From Streptomyces eurocidicus (GTDB lineage: Bacteria; Actinomycetota; Actinomycetes; Streptomycetales; Streptomycetaceae), in assembly GCF_002891295.1 (NCBI RefSeq), contig NZ_LGUI01000006.1, positions 62,001-126,000 on the forward strand: 64,000 nt of DNA. Direction: 5' to 3'. This document shows positions 32,420-40,434 of the stretch, in pieces. Numbering within the stretch: position 1 is the stretch's first letter; each line of letters opens with the position of its first letter. Made by a program: the position numbers and the translations under genes. Below the pieces are notes generated by a model that did no database searches, had not been told where the DNA came from, and saw only the letters and a list, made by a program, of their open reading frames with translations.

Positions 32420-32746
32420 GGAAGTTTCGCCTCGCGGAGGTTTGTCGGAGAATTCCGGGTACGGGCCGGCGGCGCACATGTCGATGGCGGCGGCCCGGTG
32501 CGGCGATCGCGGTCCTAGGCGCGGTGGCGCGGGCCGCCCTGGTGTGCGGGGCGGGATACCGGCGGAAAATCCTGCCGGTCACCGGCGGACGGCGGCCGCG
32601 GTCGTGGAATTCGTGGTGGTACGAAAAGCTTCTTCAGCGCGAAACGAAACGTCAAGGTATCCCCCATCAGACCTTGGTGAAACTTCGTCAGAATCGCGTC
32701 AACGCGCGATTCCGGGTGTGACGGCCCGGCCGTCGTGAGCGTCCTG
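32420..32746. other. promoter region of the acyltransferase gene
   Basis: 327 gene-free bases between the acyltransferase start and the response-regulator stop. It contains promoter module copy D (32627-32680). Nothing else is evident. Confidence 0.6.
32627..32680 (-). promoter_or_regulatory. shared cluster promoter module, copy D (acyltransferase)
   Basis: Leftward TCACCA, a CTGA block, CTTGAC at the same positions as in A-C, then a 15-base spacer and a perfect GAAGAAGCT. It ends about 208 bases before the acyltransferase ATG. Confidence 0.75.
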
Positions 32747-33526
32747 TCAGGCGTGACCGAAACGGAATCCGACACCGCGGACGGTGATGATCCAGCTGGC
32801 GGAGCCGAGCTTTCCGCGCAGGCTGCTGACGTGGGTGTCGATGGTGCGGCCGGGCCGCGACCAGGAGTCGTCCCAGACCTGGGTCATCAGCTGCTTGCGC
32901 GAGACGACCTTCTCGGGCCGGGAGGCGAGCAGGTGGAGCAGGTCGAACTCCTTGCGGGTCACCTCGACGGGCCGCCCGTCCAGGCGGATCTCGCGGGTGC
33001 CGGCGTCGATCGTCAGCGGGCCGCTGGTGATGACCTGGGCGGCCGGGGCCTCCGGGCGCACCCGGCGCATGACCGCCTCGATACGGGCCATCAGCTCGCG
33101 GAAGCCGTAGGGCTTGACGACGTAGTCGTCCGCGCCCGCCTGGAGGCCCAGGACCCGGTCGAGCTCGCTGGCGCGGGCCGTGACAGCGATCAGCGGGATG
33201 TCGCTGGCGAGCCTGATCGCCCGGCAGACCTCCAGCCCGTCCAGGTCGGGCAGTTCCAGGTCGAGGAGGACGAGGTCCGCGCCGCGATAGACCTGGAGGG
33301 CCTTGCTCCCGGTGCCGACCGTCTCGGTCTCGTAGCCGTGCCGGCGGAGCCCCTGGGTGAGGGACTCGGCCGCCCGGACGTCGCTCTCGATGACCAGCAC
33401 CCGGAGCGCGTCCCCTGGCCGGGGTTGCGGGAGGGGCGCGGGCGCGGCCGGGGACGCCGTCCGCGGCCTGGGCACTCTTGAGGCGCGTATGTGGGGGTCG
33501 AGAAGGCTGCTGGCTTGCTGGTTCAT
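32747..33526 (-). CDS. atypical OmpR-type response regulator (JadR1-like)
   Basis: A 259-residue regulator. Residues about 40-155 are a receiver domain keeping the phospho-site Asp (LVLLDLELPDLDG) and Lys (VVKPYG), but the acidic pair that binds Mg reads VLVIESD instead of DDD/DED. Residues about 165-257 are a winged-helix DNA-binding domain (VEVTRKEFDLLHLLASRPEKVVSR, TIDTHVSSLRGKLG). JadR1, LndI and Aur1P are cluster activators of this class, and JadR1 is controlled by binding its product rather than by phosphorylation. ATG at 33526 has AGGAG 6 bases upstream; ATG at 33577 would lie at the transcription start. Confidence 0.9.
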   Translation of the reverse strand: MNQQASSLLDPHIRASRVPRPRTASPAAPAPLPQPRPGDALRVLVIESDVRAAESLTQGLRRHGYETETVGTGSKALQVYRGADLVLLDLELPDLDGLEVCRAIRLASDIPLIAVTARASELDRVLGLQAGADDYVVKPYGFRELMARIEAVMRRVRPEAPAAQVITSGPLTIDAGTREIRLDGRPVEVTRKEFDLLHLLASRPEKVVSRKQLMTQVWDDSWSRPGRTIDTHVSSLRGKLGSASWIITVRGVGFRFGHA

Positions 33527-33581
33527 CCGCTGCTCCTGCACGTCCGCGCGGCGCTGGGCCGCGAGTCGACCGTTCAACCTG

Positions 33582-33611
33582 AGATTACAAACCGGCTTGT
33601 CGGTTTGTCAA
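33582..33611 (-). promoter_or_regulatory. promoter of the response-regulator gene
   Basis: Leftward -35 TTGACA (33611-33606), 18-base spacer, -10 TAATCT (33587-33582). The palindrome at 33587-33608 fills the spacer, so a bound repressor would block RNA polymerase. The leader before the ATG would be about 50 bases. Confidence 0.75.
33587..33608. promoter_or_regulatory. ARE-like palindrome 1
   Basis: Perfect 8-base arms ACAAACCG and CGGTTTGT around a 6-base centre. This 22-base layout matches the autoregulatory elements bound by gamma-butyrolactone receptors (ScbR, JadR2 type). It lies across the promoter of the response-regulator gene. Confidence 0.82.
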
Positions 33612-33844
33612 AGCTTTGAGTTTCCGCGCCCTCCGGACACACAAGAGGTATTTCAGACACTCTCAACAGCGCTCACAGCGGGGGTCGGTGACCCCGGAGC
33701 GGTCCGGTCGCGACGCCCGTACGACCACGTCACCGCACGTCACGAAGGCGCCACCACAGGGGGCGCCGGACACCGGAGACAGGCACCGTACGCGACACGC
33801 GCTCCACACACAGTCGTTTTCGTCGGCCCGCACAACTAGAAATA

Positions 33845-33862
33845 AAACCAGTTAGTTGGTTT
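33845..33862. promoter_or_regulatory. ARE-like palindrome 2
   Basis: Perfect 6-base arms AAACCA and TGGTTT around a 6-base centre, 120 bases upstream of the TetR gene start. It is probably the site through which that gene represses itself. Confidence 0.7.
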
Positions 33863-33981
33863 CATGTTTCCATGATGTTGTGCCACCCCTCACACCTCGC
33901 CCCACGCCGGACGCGTGGGCCGCGGGCCACCGCCCTCGCGCGGCCCGCCATCGTTGTCATGAGCTGCAGCAGGAGCCCCCG

Positions 33982-34668
33982 GTGACCAAACAGGAAAGGG
34001 CCATCAACACCCGGCACGCGCTGATCCGCTCCGCGGCCCAGGCGTTCGACCAGCACGGGTACACCCGGGCGAAGCTGTCGGGCATCAGCGCGGGAGCGGG
34101 CGTGAGTTCGGGCGCGCTGCACTTCCACTTCGACACCAAGGCGGCCATGGCCGCGGCCGTCGAAGCGGAGGCCGCCCGTACGCTGCACGCGGTCGCGCGG
34201 ACCGTGCACCGCCGGAGCACGGGCGCCCTGCAGTCCCTCATCGACGCCTCCCACCTCTTCGCCCAGCAGCTGCGCTGGGACATCGTGGTGCGGGCGGGCT
34301 TCCGGCTCAACGGCCGCACCCCGCAGACGCCCGAGTCCGATCTGCGCGGGCAGTGGGCCGTCTGTGTGCGCCGCGCCCTGCGGCAGGCCGCCGACGAAGG
34401 AACGCTCCTGCCGGGAGCCGCCCAGGAGGACATGACGGCGACGATCGTGGGAGCCACCACCGGCTTCGAGGCCCTCGCCCGGCACGACCGCGCCTGGCTC
34501 TCCCGGCCCACCGTCACCGGCCTGTGGCAGGCGCTGCTGCCTTCCCTGGCCACGTCCGAGGCGCTCGCGCGCCTCCAGGCCGCCGGCACCGAGGCGGTCA
34601 CCGAGGCCGCCGGGGACGGGGGCGCGCCGGAGTCCGGCGCGCGCCTAGCGCTGCCCACGACCACCTGA
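33982..34668 (+). CDS. TetR regulator, pseudo-butyrolactone-receptor-like (JadR2-like)
   Basis: A 228-residue TetR regulator with the receptor-type N-terminus TKQERAINTRHALIRSAAQAFDQHGY and recognition helix region GVSSGALHFHFDTKAAM. The C-terminal domain lacks much of the ligand-pocket sequence of true receptors, as in JadR2 and ScbR2, which repress cluster activators and answer to antibiotics. GTG at 33982 has AGGAG 6 bases upstream; upstream in-frame starts lack a ribosome site. It is divergent from the response regulator, whose promoter carries an ARE, exactly the jadR1/jadR2 arrangement. Confidence 0.85.
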   Translation: MTKQERAINTRHALIRSAAQAFDQHGYTRAKLSGISAGAGVSSGALHFHFDTKAAMAAAVEAEAARTLHAVARTVHRRSTGALQSLIDASHLFAQQLRWDIVVRAGFRLNGRTPQTPESDLRGQWAVCVRRALRQAADEGTLLPGAAQEDMTATIVGATTGFEALARHDRAWLSRPTVTGLWQALLPSLATSEALARLQAAGTEAVTEAAGDGGAPESGARLALPTTT

Positions 34669-34792
34669 TCCGCCGGCCCCTTCCTCTTTCCGGGGGTGGC
34701 GTGCGCCGAGGCGCGCACGAGAGGGAGGGGCGGCCGCGCACCCGCGGCGCCCCGAGGGGCGCGGGCGGCACCGCGCGCGAGATCCGCACAAC

Positions 34793-34834
34793 GGCCCCAG
34801 GGCCACGGGAATTCGGACCCGTGACCCTGGGGCC
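34793..34834. terminator. 17-bp stem-loop after the TetR gene
   Basis: Arms ggccccagggccacggg and cccgtgaccctggggcc pair with one mismatch around an 8-base loop. Probable terminator of the rightward TetR gene. Confidence 0.75.
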
Positions 34835-34923
34835 CCGTCATGTTCCGCACGGGATGCAAGCTGGCCGGTTCCCGCGTACGCCCGGCCCACCGGCCGGGCC
34901 CCGCGCGGTGGCACGCCCAAGCA

Positions 34924-34941
34924 AAACCGACGCACCGGTTT
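34924..34941. promoter_or_regulatory. ARE-like palindrome 3
   Basis: Perfect 6-base arms AAACCG and CGGTTT around a 6-base centre, about 80 bases upstream of the promoter-associated palindrome 4. Confidence 0.6.
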
Positions 34942-35014
34942 CCGTCAATGCCCAAAAACGGGCACGCTTCTCCCGGTAGCACATCCCGGTGTGCCGCCGG
35001 GACGTCGACCACCC

Positions 35015-35045
35015 TTGACAAACAGGCTGGCCGGTTTGTTAACGT
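35015..35045 (+). promoter_or_regulatory. promoter of the histidine kinase gene
   Basis: TTGACA (35015-35020) and a -10-like TAACGT (35040-35045) at 19 bases. The spacer is filled by palindrome 4, as in the response-regulator promoter. Confidence 0.6.
35018..35039. promoter_or_regulatory. ARE-like palindrome 4
   Basis: Arms ACAAACAG and CGGTTTGT around a 6-base centre (7 of 8 pairs match). Nearly the same sequence and promoter position as palindrome 1, suggesting the same repressor. Confidence 0.75.
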
Positions 35046-35173
35046 CCGAGGCGTCGGAGAGCGTCGCACCGGGCACACCGCCCGGTTGGCGAAACCTTCC
35101 GGCAGGCGTGCGCTCGCGTCCTGGAAGACCCGGCTCCCGTAGCCGGGTTCGGGCACATTCACGAGGGGGAATC

Positions 35174-36442
35174 GTGGACACCTTTATCCGACCCGCAGGT
35201 CAGTCGGGGGCCGGACTGCTCGAAGCCATGGTGGGGGAAGGCTTCATGGCGGCACTACGGGACGGGCTCAGCAGGTCGCTGCCGGTCACCCGGGAGCCCG
35301 CGCACACCGCGCGGCACCTCGGCGGCGCGGCGAGGATTCCCGCCCAGCGGCGCCCGGCCCTCACCCTGGCGAAGGCCGGGGCCGGGGAGACGGACGCCGA
35401 GGGCGTGGACGCCGAAGCCGTCCTGCGCCGCTTCACGGTGGCCCTGCCGACGGCCCTGGGCGGCTCGCCGGCCGCCCGGCCCGGTCTGCGGACCGCGCTG
35501 CTGGACTGGGCGCGCCTCACCCTGGCGGGCTCGCGGCCGCCGGCCTCCTGGCGGTCGGCGGGGGACGGGCCGACCGGGCCGGGGGAAGCCCGGGAGGAGG
35601 GCCCGACGGCCGAGGCGGCCTGGGCCGTACTGCTGGAGTGCGCCCTGCGGGAGGCCCGCGAGGGCGCCCACGGCGACAGCGCGCTCGCGGCGCGCCGCGC
35701 CTCCCAGGTGATACGCGTCCTGGGCGCGGCGGACGGTACGGGCGCCGCCCGCCCGTACCCCGCCGCGGAGGCGGAACAGCTCTGGCGCGAACGGCGCCGC
35801 CTCGCCCGCGAGTTGCACGATCAGCTCGCGGCGCCGCTCTCCCGGGCCCTGCGCCACCTCGAACCGCGCACCGCCGGCGAGGCACCGGCCGGGACCGCCC
35901 ACGCGGCACCGGCCGAGGCCCCGGACGGGAGCGAAGGGGCCCGGCGCGATCTGGCGCAGGCGCGCCGTCTGGTGCGCGAGGCCCTGGGCCACAGCCGTAC
36001 CCTCGCCGGTGACCTCCGGGAACAGACGTCGCTGCCGCCGCTGGCGGAGGCCCTGCGGGAGTTCGCCGCCGAGGCGGCGCCCGCGCACACCGAGGTGACG
36101 GTCACCAGCACCGGGGACGAGGGGCTCGTCTCGGACGCCTCCCGCCGGGAGCTCTTCCTGGCCCTGCGCGAATGCCTGGCCAACAGCCTTACGCACGCCG
36201 GGCCCGGCCGGATCGAGGTCACCACCCGCGTCACCCGCCGCTGGGCGCACGCCCGCGTCGAGGACCACGGAACGGGCTTCGACCTCACGGCCACCGACGG
36301 CCGGCGGGGGCAGGGGCTGCGCTCGATGACCGAGCGGATCGAGGACATCGGCGGCCGGTTGACCCTGGAGACCGCGCCCGGCGAGGGAACGCGCGTCAAC
36401 ATCCACGTACCGCTGGCCGTCCGTCCGCAGCCCCACCCCTGA
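35174..36442 (+). CDS. soluble NarL-type sensor histidine kinase
   Basis: A 422-residue kinase without membrane spans. Residues about 195-300 hold the dimerisation/phosphoacceptor helix (RRRLARELHDQLAAPLSRAL, His in LHDQ). The ATPase domain follows with the N-box LALRECLANSLTHAG, VEDHGTGFDLTA and GRRGQGLRSMTERIEDIGG. The N-terminal 190 residues match nothing I recognise. GTG at 35174 has GAGGGGGAA upstream and fits the promoter at 35015. No NarL-type partner regulator is next to it, so it is an orphan inside the butyrolactone locus. It may signal to a distant regulator. Confidence 0.85.
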   Translation: MDTFIRPAGQSGAGLLEAMVGEGFMAALRDGLSRSLPVTREPAHTARHLGGAARIPAQRRPALTLAKAGAGETDAEGVDAEAVLRRFTVALPTALGGSPAARPGLRTALLDWARLTLAGSRPPASWRSAGDGPTGPGEAREEGPTAEAAWAVLLECALREAREGAHGDSALAARRASQVIRVLGAADGTGAARPYPAAEAEQLWRERRRLARELHDQLAAPLSRALRHLEPRTAGEAPAGTAHAAPAEAPDGSEGARRDLAQARRLVREALGHSRTLAGDLREQTSLPPLAEALREFAAEAAPAHTEVTVTSTGDEGLVSDASRRELFLALRECLANSLTHAGPGRIEVTTRVTRRWAHARVEDHGTGFDLTATDGRRGQGLRSMTERIEDIGGRLTLETAPGEGTRVNIHVPLAVRPQPHP

Positions 36443-36636
36443 CGGGGCTCCGGGCGGCGTACCGCCCGGGGGACGCGCGGGGCACGGGGGCGGGCCGGGG
36501 CGGAGCGGGAGGGGGGCGGATGGCACACGGAACGGAAGACGGCACGGAAGACCGGCGGAACCGGCGGCGCGGAACGCGGCGCCGGCCCGCCGGGGGCGCG
36601 GGCAGGGGGGACGACGGCCGCCGGGGGCGGATCCGG

Positions 36637-37317
36637 CTACTTCCCGCCCATGACCGCCGTCGCTTCGCCCGGCTCCTCGGCCTGCCGCGTCCGGTAGACC
36701 TCCCAGACCCGGGCACCCCGGTCGGGAGCGGTGTCCAGGCCGCGCAGCGCGCCGGGCACGGCGATCGCCGGCAGGAAGTAGTCGTAGAGGCCGGCGATCT
36801 TCGACTCCAGGCTCTCGCCGTCCTCCAGCGCGGTGGAGACGATCTCGATGCCCGTCCACGCGCCGACGAACAGGTTCGCGCCCTGCCGGACGTCGACGTG
36901 CGGCAGCAACTCCCCCTGGTCCTTGGCCGCGGCGAGCTGTGCCGCGATGAAGTCGATCCAGCCTTCCCAGGAAGTGCCGAACAGGTCCCGGGCCTTGCGG
37001 TCCGCGGACAGTCTGATCGACGCGCTCAGCAGGGGCTCCTTGGGCAGCCGGTGGGCCAGCACCATCCCGATGTCCACCCACTCCTGGAGCCTGGACTCCT
37101 GCGGCAGGACGCCCTCCGTGGTCAGCGCCTCGCCCAGCACGCCGCGGGCCAGCTCCTCCTTGGACGCGAAGTGGAAGTACAACGCGCCCTTGGTCACACC
37201 GGCCCGCGCGAGGATCTCGGCGATCGTCGCCGACTCGTACCCGAACTCGTCGAAGACGGCGCCGGCCGCTTCCAGAATCATGCGGCGGGTCTGGATCGCC
37301 CGTGCCTGCTTCGCCAC
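36637..37317 (-). CDS. gamma-butyrolactone receptor-like TetR regulator (ScbR/ArpA-like)
   Basis: A 226-residue TetR repressor with the receptor signature AKQARAIQTRRMILEAAGAVFDEFGY, TKGALYFHFASKEELA and, in the ligand domain, QEWVDIGMVLAHRL and AWTGIEIVS. Receptors of this family repress cluster regulators and their own gene until a butyrolactone binds. GTG at 37317 has GGAGG 7 bases upstream; ATG at 37350 is less likely. It is divergent from the AfsA-like gene, the classic scbA/scbR arrangement. Confidence 0.93.
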   Translation of the reverse strand: MAKQARAIQTRRMILEAAGAVFDEFGYESATIAEILARAGVTKGALYFHFASKEELARGVLGEALTTEGVLPQESRLQEWVDIGMVLAHRLPKEPLLSASIRLSADRKARDLFGTSWEGWIDFIAAQLAAAKDQGELLPHVDVRQGANLFVGAWTGIEIVSTALEDGESLESKIAGLYDYFLPAIAVPGALRGLDTAPDRGARVWEVYRTRQAEEPGEATAVMGGK

Positions 37318-37403
37318 CGGGACACCTCCTGTGTCGCTGTCACTGGGCACACCGCCCCGGCCACCAGCGCGGGCGGGCCGCCGTTCGTCTCTCCATCAAC
37401 CGA

Positions 37404-37433
37404 TTGAAAACCAAACCGGATAGTACGTATCTT
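37404..37433 (+). promoter_or_regulatory. promoter of the AfsA-like gene
   Basis: TTGAAA (37404-37409), 18-base spacer, TATCTT (37428-37433). The spacer contains CCAAACCGG, which resembles an ARE half-site. The start point would fall at the palindrome 37437-37458. Confidence 0.6.
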
Positions 37434-37436
37434 ATC

Positions 37437-37458
37437 ACCGGTCGGCACGACGACCGGT
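37437..37458. promoter_or_regulatory. 22-bp palindrome in the afsA/receptor intergenic region
   Basis: Perfect 8-base arms ACCGGTCG and CGACCGGT around a 6-base centre, the same 8-6-8 geometry as ARE palindrome 1 but a different sequence. It lies at the likely start point of the AfsA-like gene and is a candidate operator for the divergent receptor. Confidence 0.65.
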
Positions 37459-37494
37459 GGCCCAGGTACCGCTTGTCTCAAAGGGGATAACTCC

Positions 37495-38514
37495 GTGTCC
37501 TACGCACTCCTCAGCCCCAACCCCGGCCTGACCCACCGCACCGGCACCTCCGTCACCGACCGCACCCCCCATGTCTCCGGCCACGACTCCGGCGTCCTCC
37601 CCGTCTCCGACCGCGTCCTCTTCCCCGTGCACCTCGGGGTCGCCAAGGAGCTGGTCCACCTCTGCCACGACGACGCCGTCCTCTGCACCGGCAGGCAGCG
37701 CCTCGGCGCCCACCGCTTCGCCGTCACCGCCGCGTGGCCCGCGGGGACCAGCGTCCCCCGTCCCGGCCACGGCACACATCACGACGGCATCGTCGTCGCC
37801 CAGACCATACGCCAGGCGGCGCTGCTCCTCGCCCACGCGGAATACGGCGCGCCGCTCGCCCACGCCACACTGCTCCGCACCTTCGACTTCGCGATCGACC
37901 CCGCCTGGCCGGGCTCCCCGGACCGCCCCACGGCGCTGGACATCGACGTGACCGCCGAGGAGACCGGCCACCGCGGCGGCCGGCCGACCGGGGTCCGCCT
38001 CCGGATGACCGTCACCAGCGCGGGCCGGGCCGTCGGCACCGCCGACACCGCCTTCGAATGGATCCCGCCCGCCGTCTACCGCCGGCTGCGGGGCGCCTAC
38101 GCCCGCGCCGTCGACGTCCAGCCGCCGCTCCCCGCGCCCGTACCGGTGGACCCCTCCGTCCTCGGCCGCACCGGTCCGCACCAGATCGCCGTCGGCGCCA
38201 CGGACCGGCCGGACCGCTGGGTCCTGCGCACCGACTTCTCGGACACCGCCCTCTACGACCACCCGGTCGACCACGTACCCGGGCTCGCCCTCATCGAGGC
38301 CGCCCAGCAGATCGCCACCCTCATCACCGCTCCGCACACCTTTCTGCCGGCCGACACACGGACCACGTTCGACCGCTACGTCGAGTTCGACCAGCCCTGC
38401 CACCTCACCGCCCGCACCACCCGGGGCGCCGGCACCCTCGCGGTCGAGGTCTCCGGCCACCAGGCCGGCGAGCTCGTCTTCCGGACGACCGTCACCGGTC
38501 CGTTCCACCCCTGA
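37495..38514 (+). CDS. AfsA-family gamma-butyrolactone synthase
   Basis: A 339-residue protein with the two AfsA hot-dog repeats: residues about 45-150 (VHLGVAKELVHLCHDDAVLCTGRQRLGAHRF) and 210-335 (RTDFSDTALYDHPVDHVPGLALIEAAQQ, FDRYVEFDQPC). AfsA/ScbA joins a beta-keto acid to dihydroxyacetone phosphate to begin butyrolactone hormone synthesis. GTG at 37495 has AAGGGG upstream. With the divergent receptor it forms a self-contained quorum system at the edge of the polyketide cluster. No butyrolactone reductase or phosphatase gene is next to it. Confidence 0.95.
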   Translation: MSYALLSPNPGLTHRTGTSVTDRTPHVSGHDSGVLPVSDRVLFPVHLGVAKELVHLCHDDAVLCTGRQRLGAHRFAVTAAWPAGTSVPRPGHGTHHDGIVVAQTIRQAALLLAHAEYGAPLAHATLLRTFDFAIDPAWPGSPDRPTALDIDVTAEETGHRGGRPTGVRLRMTVTSAGRAVGTADTAFEWIPPAVYRRLRGAYARAVDVQPPLPAPVPVDPSVLGRTGPHQIAVGATDRPDRWVLRTDFSDTALYDHPVDHVPGLALIEAAQQIATLITAPHTFLPADTRTTFDRYVEFDQPCHLTARTTRGAGTLAVEVSGHQAGELVFRTTVTGPFHP

Positions 38515-38943
38515 CGGCGGCCCGCCGGCCGCGCCCCGGGCGCACGGGACGAGCGGATCCGGGGCCGGAACGAGACCGCTGCCCCATGCGCCCGGGACCT
38601 CCCCCGACGGATCCTGGAAGGACGCCGTCCACCGTGAGGAGGGCCGCCGGCCTGGGCGGCGCTCCGGCGCGACCGCGCCGAAGCCCGCAGATGCCCCCCG
38701 AGGTGCGTGGTGCCGCCCTCACGGGACCGCCGCTAGACCACCTTTCCGACGTCCGCGCCCTCCTCCGGGGGCGCGGACCTTTTCCGTGCCCGCACCCCCT
38801 TGCACACGTACCACCCGGGGTTTCGCGTCCACGCGAGCCCGGAAGTCTTCTTCCTGCCTCTTGCGCTCCGTGTGCCCCACCCGTAAAGGTCCTTGCCGAG
38901 GTTCACGCACGCGCAGCTCATCATCAGCTCCCTTGGAGGATTG
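38515..38943. other. non-coding region at the cluster edge
   Basis: 429 bases with no supported gene. It holds a T-tailed terminator (38751-38778) and a promoter region for the GH109-like gene. This looks like the right boundary of the polyketide/butyrolactone locus. Confidence 0.6.
38751..38778 (+). terminator. rho-independent-like terminator
   Basis: Perfect 10-base arms gtccgcgccc and complement around an 8-base loop, followed by cttttcc, one of the few T-tailed hairpins here. Probably ends the AfsA-like transcript. Confidence 0.75.
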
Positions 38944-40368
38944 ATGCACGAGTCAGCTCCGCAGGACCAGCGTGAGGATTCCGGGATCAGCCGCCGCTCC
39001 GTGCTGTGGACGGCGGGAGCCGCCGGGGCCGGGCTCGGGCTGGGGCTCGGCGGGCCGGGGGCGGCGAACGCCGCGACCGGTGGTGCGGCGCGGCCGGCGG
39101 CGGACGAGGCGGCCTGGCCGGCGCGGCAGGGCAAGACCATGATCGGTGTGCCGTTCGAGCGGCGGGACACGCTCCGGATCGGCATCGTCGGCCTGGGCAA
39201 CCGGGGCGACTACATGACCGAGCTCTTCCTCTCCCTCCCCGGGGTCCGGATCGTCGCGCTGTGCGACAAGATCAGGGAGCGAGCCGAGAAGAACGCCGCC
39301 AAGGTCAAGGCGGCGGGGCAGCCCGCACCGGCGCTCTACACCAACGGCGAGGACGACTACGAGCAGCTGTGCGGGCGCGGCGACGTGGACTTCGTCTATG
39401 TCGCGACGCCCTGGGAGTGGCACTTCCCGATGGCCGAGGCGGCGCTGACGCACGGCAAGCACGTCGGCGTCGAATGCCCGATCGCCATGGAGCTGGACCA
39501 GCTGTGGCGGCTGGTCGACCTGTCGGAGCGCAACCGGCGGCACTGCATCCAGCTGGAGAACTGCTGTTACGGCAGGAATGAGATGCGGGTGCTGCGCATG
39601 GCCCACGAGGGCCTGTTCGGGGACCTGCTGCACGCGGCGGGGGCCTACATCCACGATCTGCGCGGCCTGATGTTCTCCCCCACGTACTACACGGGCCCGT
39701 GGCGGCGGCTCTGGCACACCCGGCTCAAGGGCGACCTCTACCCCAACCACGGCTTCGGCCCGGCCGCCAACTACCTGGACGTCAACCGCGGTGACCGCGC
39801 CGTACGGATCACCACCTTCGGCTCCCCCGCCCTCGGGCTGGCCGCGTACCGCGCGCAGCACATGCCGGCGGGCGACCCCAGCTGGAAGGAGACGTACATC
39901 GAGAGCGACATGTCGATCAGCCTCGTCCAGACGGCGAAGGGCCGGGTGATCCGGCTGGAGCACGCGGTCTCCAACCCCCACCCCTACAGCCGGGTGAACA
40001 TCCTGGGCGGCACGAAGGGCGTCTTCGAGGACTACCCGGCCCGGATCTATCTGGAGCCGGACATGTCGAACGACGAGTGGGGGGACTTCGAGAAGTACGC
40101 GAAGTGGGACCACTGGCTGTGGAAGGACCACGCGAACCCACCCGGCGGGCACGGCGGGATGGACTACATCATGCTGTTCCGGCTGGTGCAGTGCATGCGG
40201 CTCGGCCTGGTGCCCGACTTCGACGTGTACGACGCGGCCACCTGGACCGCGCCCGTCCCGCTGAGCACCGCCTCCATCAAGGCGAAGGGGGTGCCGCAGG
40301 AGATCCCGGACTTCACCCGGGGGCTGTGGCGGAAGGAGCGGGCGGGGACGGACTCGGTGAAGCCTTAG
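38944..40368 (+). CDS. Tat-exported Gfo/Idh/MocA protein, GH109-like
   Basis: A 474-residue protein with a twin-arginine signal (SRRSVLWTAGAAGAGLGLG). It continues with a Rossmann domain (RIGIVGLGNRGDYMTELFL, IVALCDKI) and the segments YVATPWEWHFPMAEAALTHGKHVGVECP. These features, and the later YGRNEMRVLRMAHEGLFGD, match GH109 alpha-N-acetylgalactosaminidases, which use bound NAD for an elimination-type glycoside cleavage. ATG at 38944 has GGAGG 4 bases upstream. It is monocistronic, between a terminator and a hairpin. The substrate is inferred from family only. Confidence 0.85.
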   Translation: MHESAPQDQREDSGISRRSVLWTAGAAGAGLGLGLGGPGAANAATGGAARPAADEAAWPARQGKTMIGVPFERRDTLRIGIVGLGNRGDYMTELFLSLPGVRIVALCDKIRERAEKNAAKVKAAGQPAPALYTNGEDDYEQLCGRGDVDFVYVATPWEWHFPMAEAALTHGKHVGVECPIAMELDQLWRLVDLSERNRRHCIQLENCCYGRNEMRVLRMAHEGLFGDLLHAAGAYIHDLRGLMFSPTYYTGPWRRLWHTRLKGDLYPNHGFGPAANYLDVNRGDRAVRITTFGSPALGLAAYRAQHMPAGDPSWKETYIESDMSISLVQTAKGRVIRLEHAVSNPHPYSRVNILGGTKGVFEDYPARIYLEPDMSNDEWGDFEKYAKWDHWLWKDHANPPGGHGGMDYIMLFRLVQCMRLGLVPDFDVYDAATWTAPVPLSTASIKAKGVPQEIPDFTRGLWRKERAGTDSVKP

Positions 40369-40379
40369 CGGCCCGGGGG

Positions 40380-40424
40380 CGCCGTCGCCCTGGAGCGGAC
40401 TGCTCCGTTCCAAGGGCGACGGCG
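40380..40424. terminator. stem-loop between convergent genes
   Basis: Arms cgccgtcgccct and complement are perfect, with further imperfect pairing inside. It lies in the 66-base gap between the GH109-like and SDR genes and can serve both. Confidence 0.8.
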
Positions 40425-40434
40425 GTCACCGGGG

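Larger units (their letters stand above)
33527..33981. other. divergent regulatory region between two regulators
   Basis: 455 gene-free bases between the response regulator (leftward) and a TetR gene (rightward). They hold a strong leftward promoter covered by an ARE-like palindrome (33582-33611) and a second palindrome (33845-33862). Confidence 0.7.
34669..35173. other. non-coding region upstream of the histidine kinase gene
   Basis: 505 bases with no supported gene. It contains a terminator-like hairpin (34793-34834) after the TetR gene, two ARE-like palindromes (34924-34941, 35018-35039) and a rightward promoter. Confidence 0.65.
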
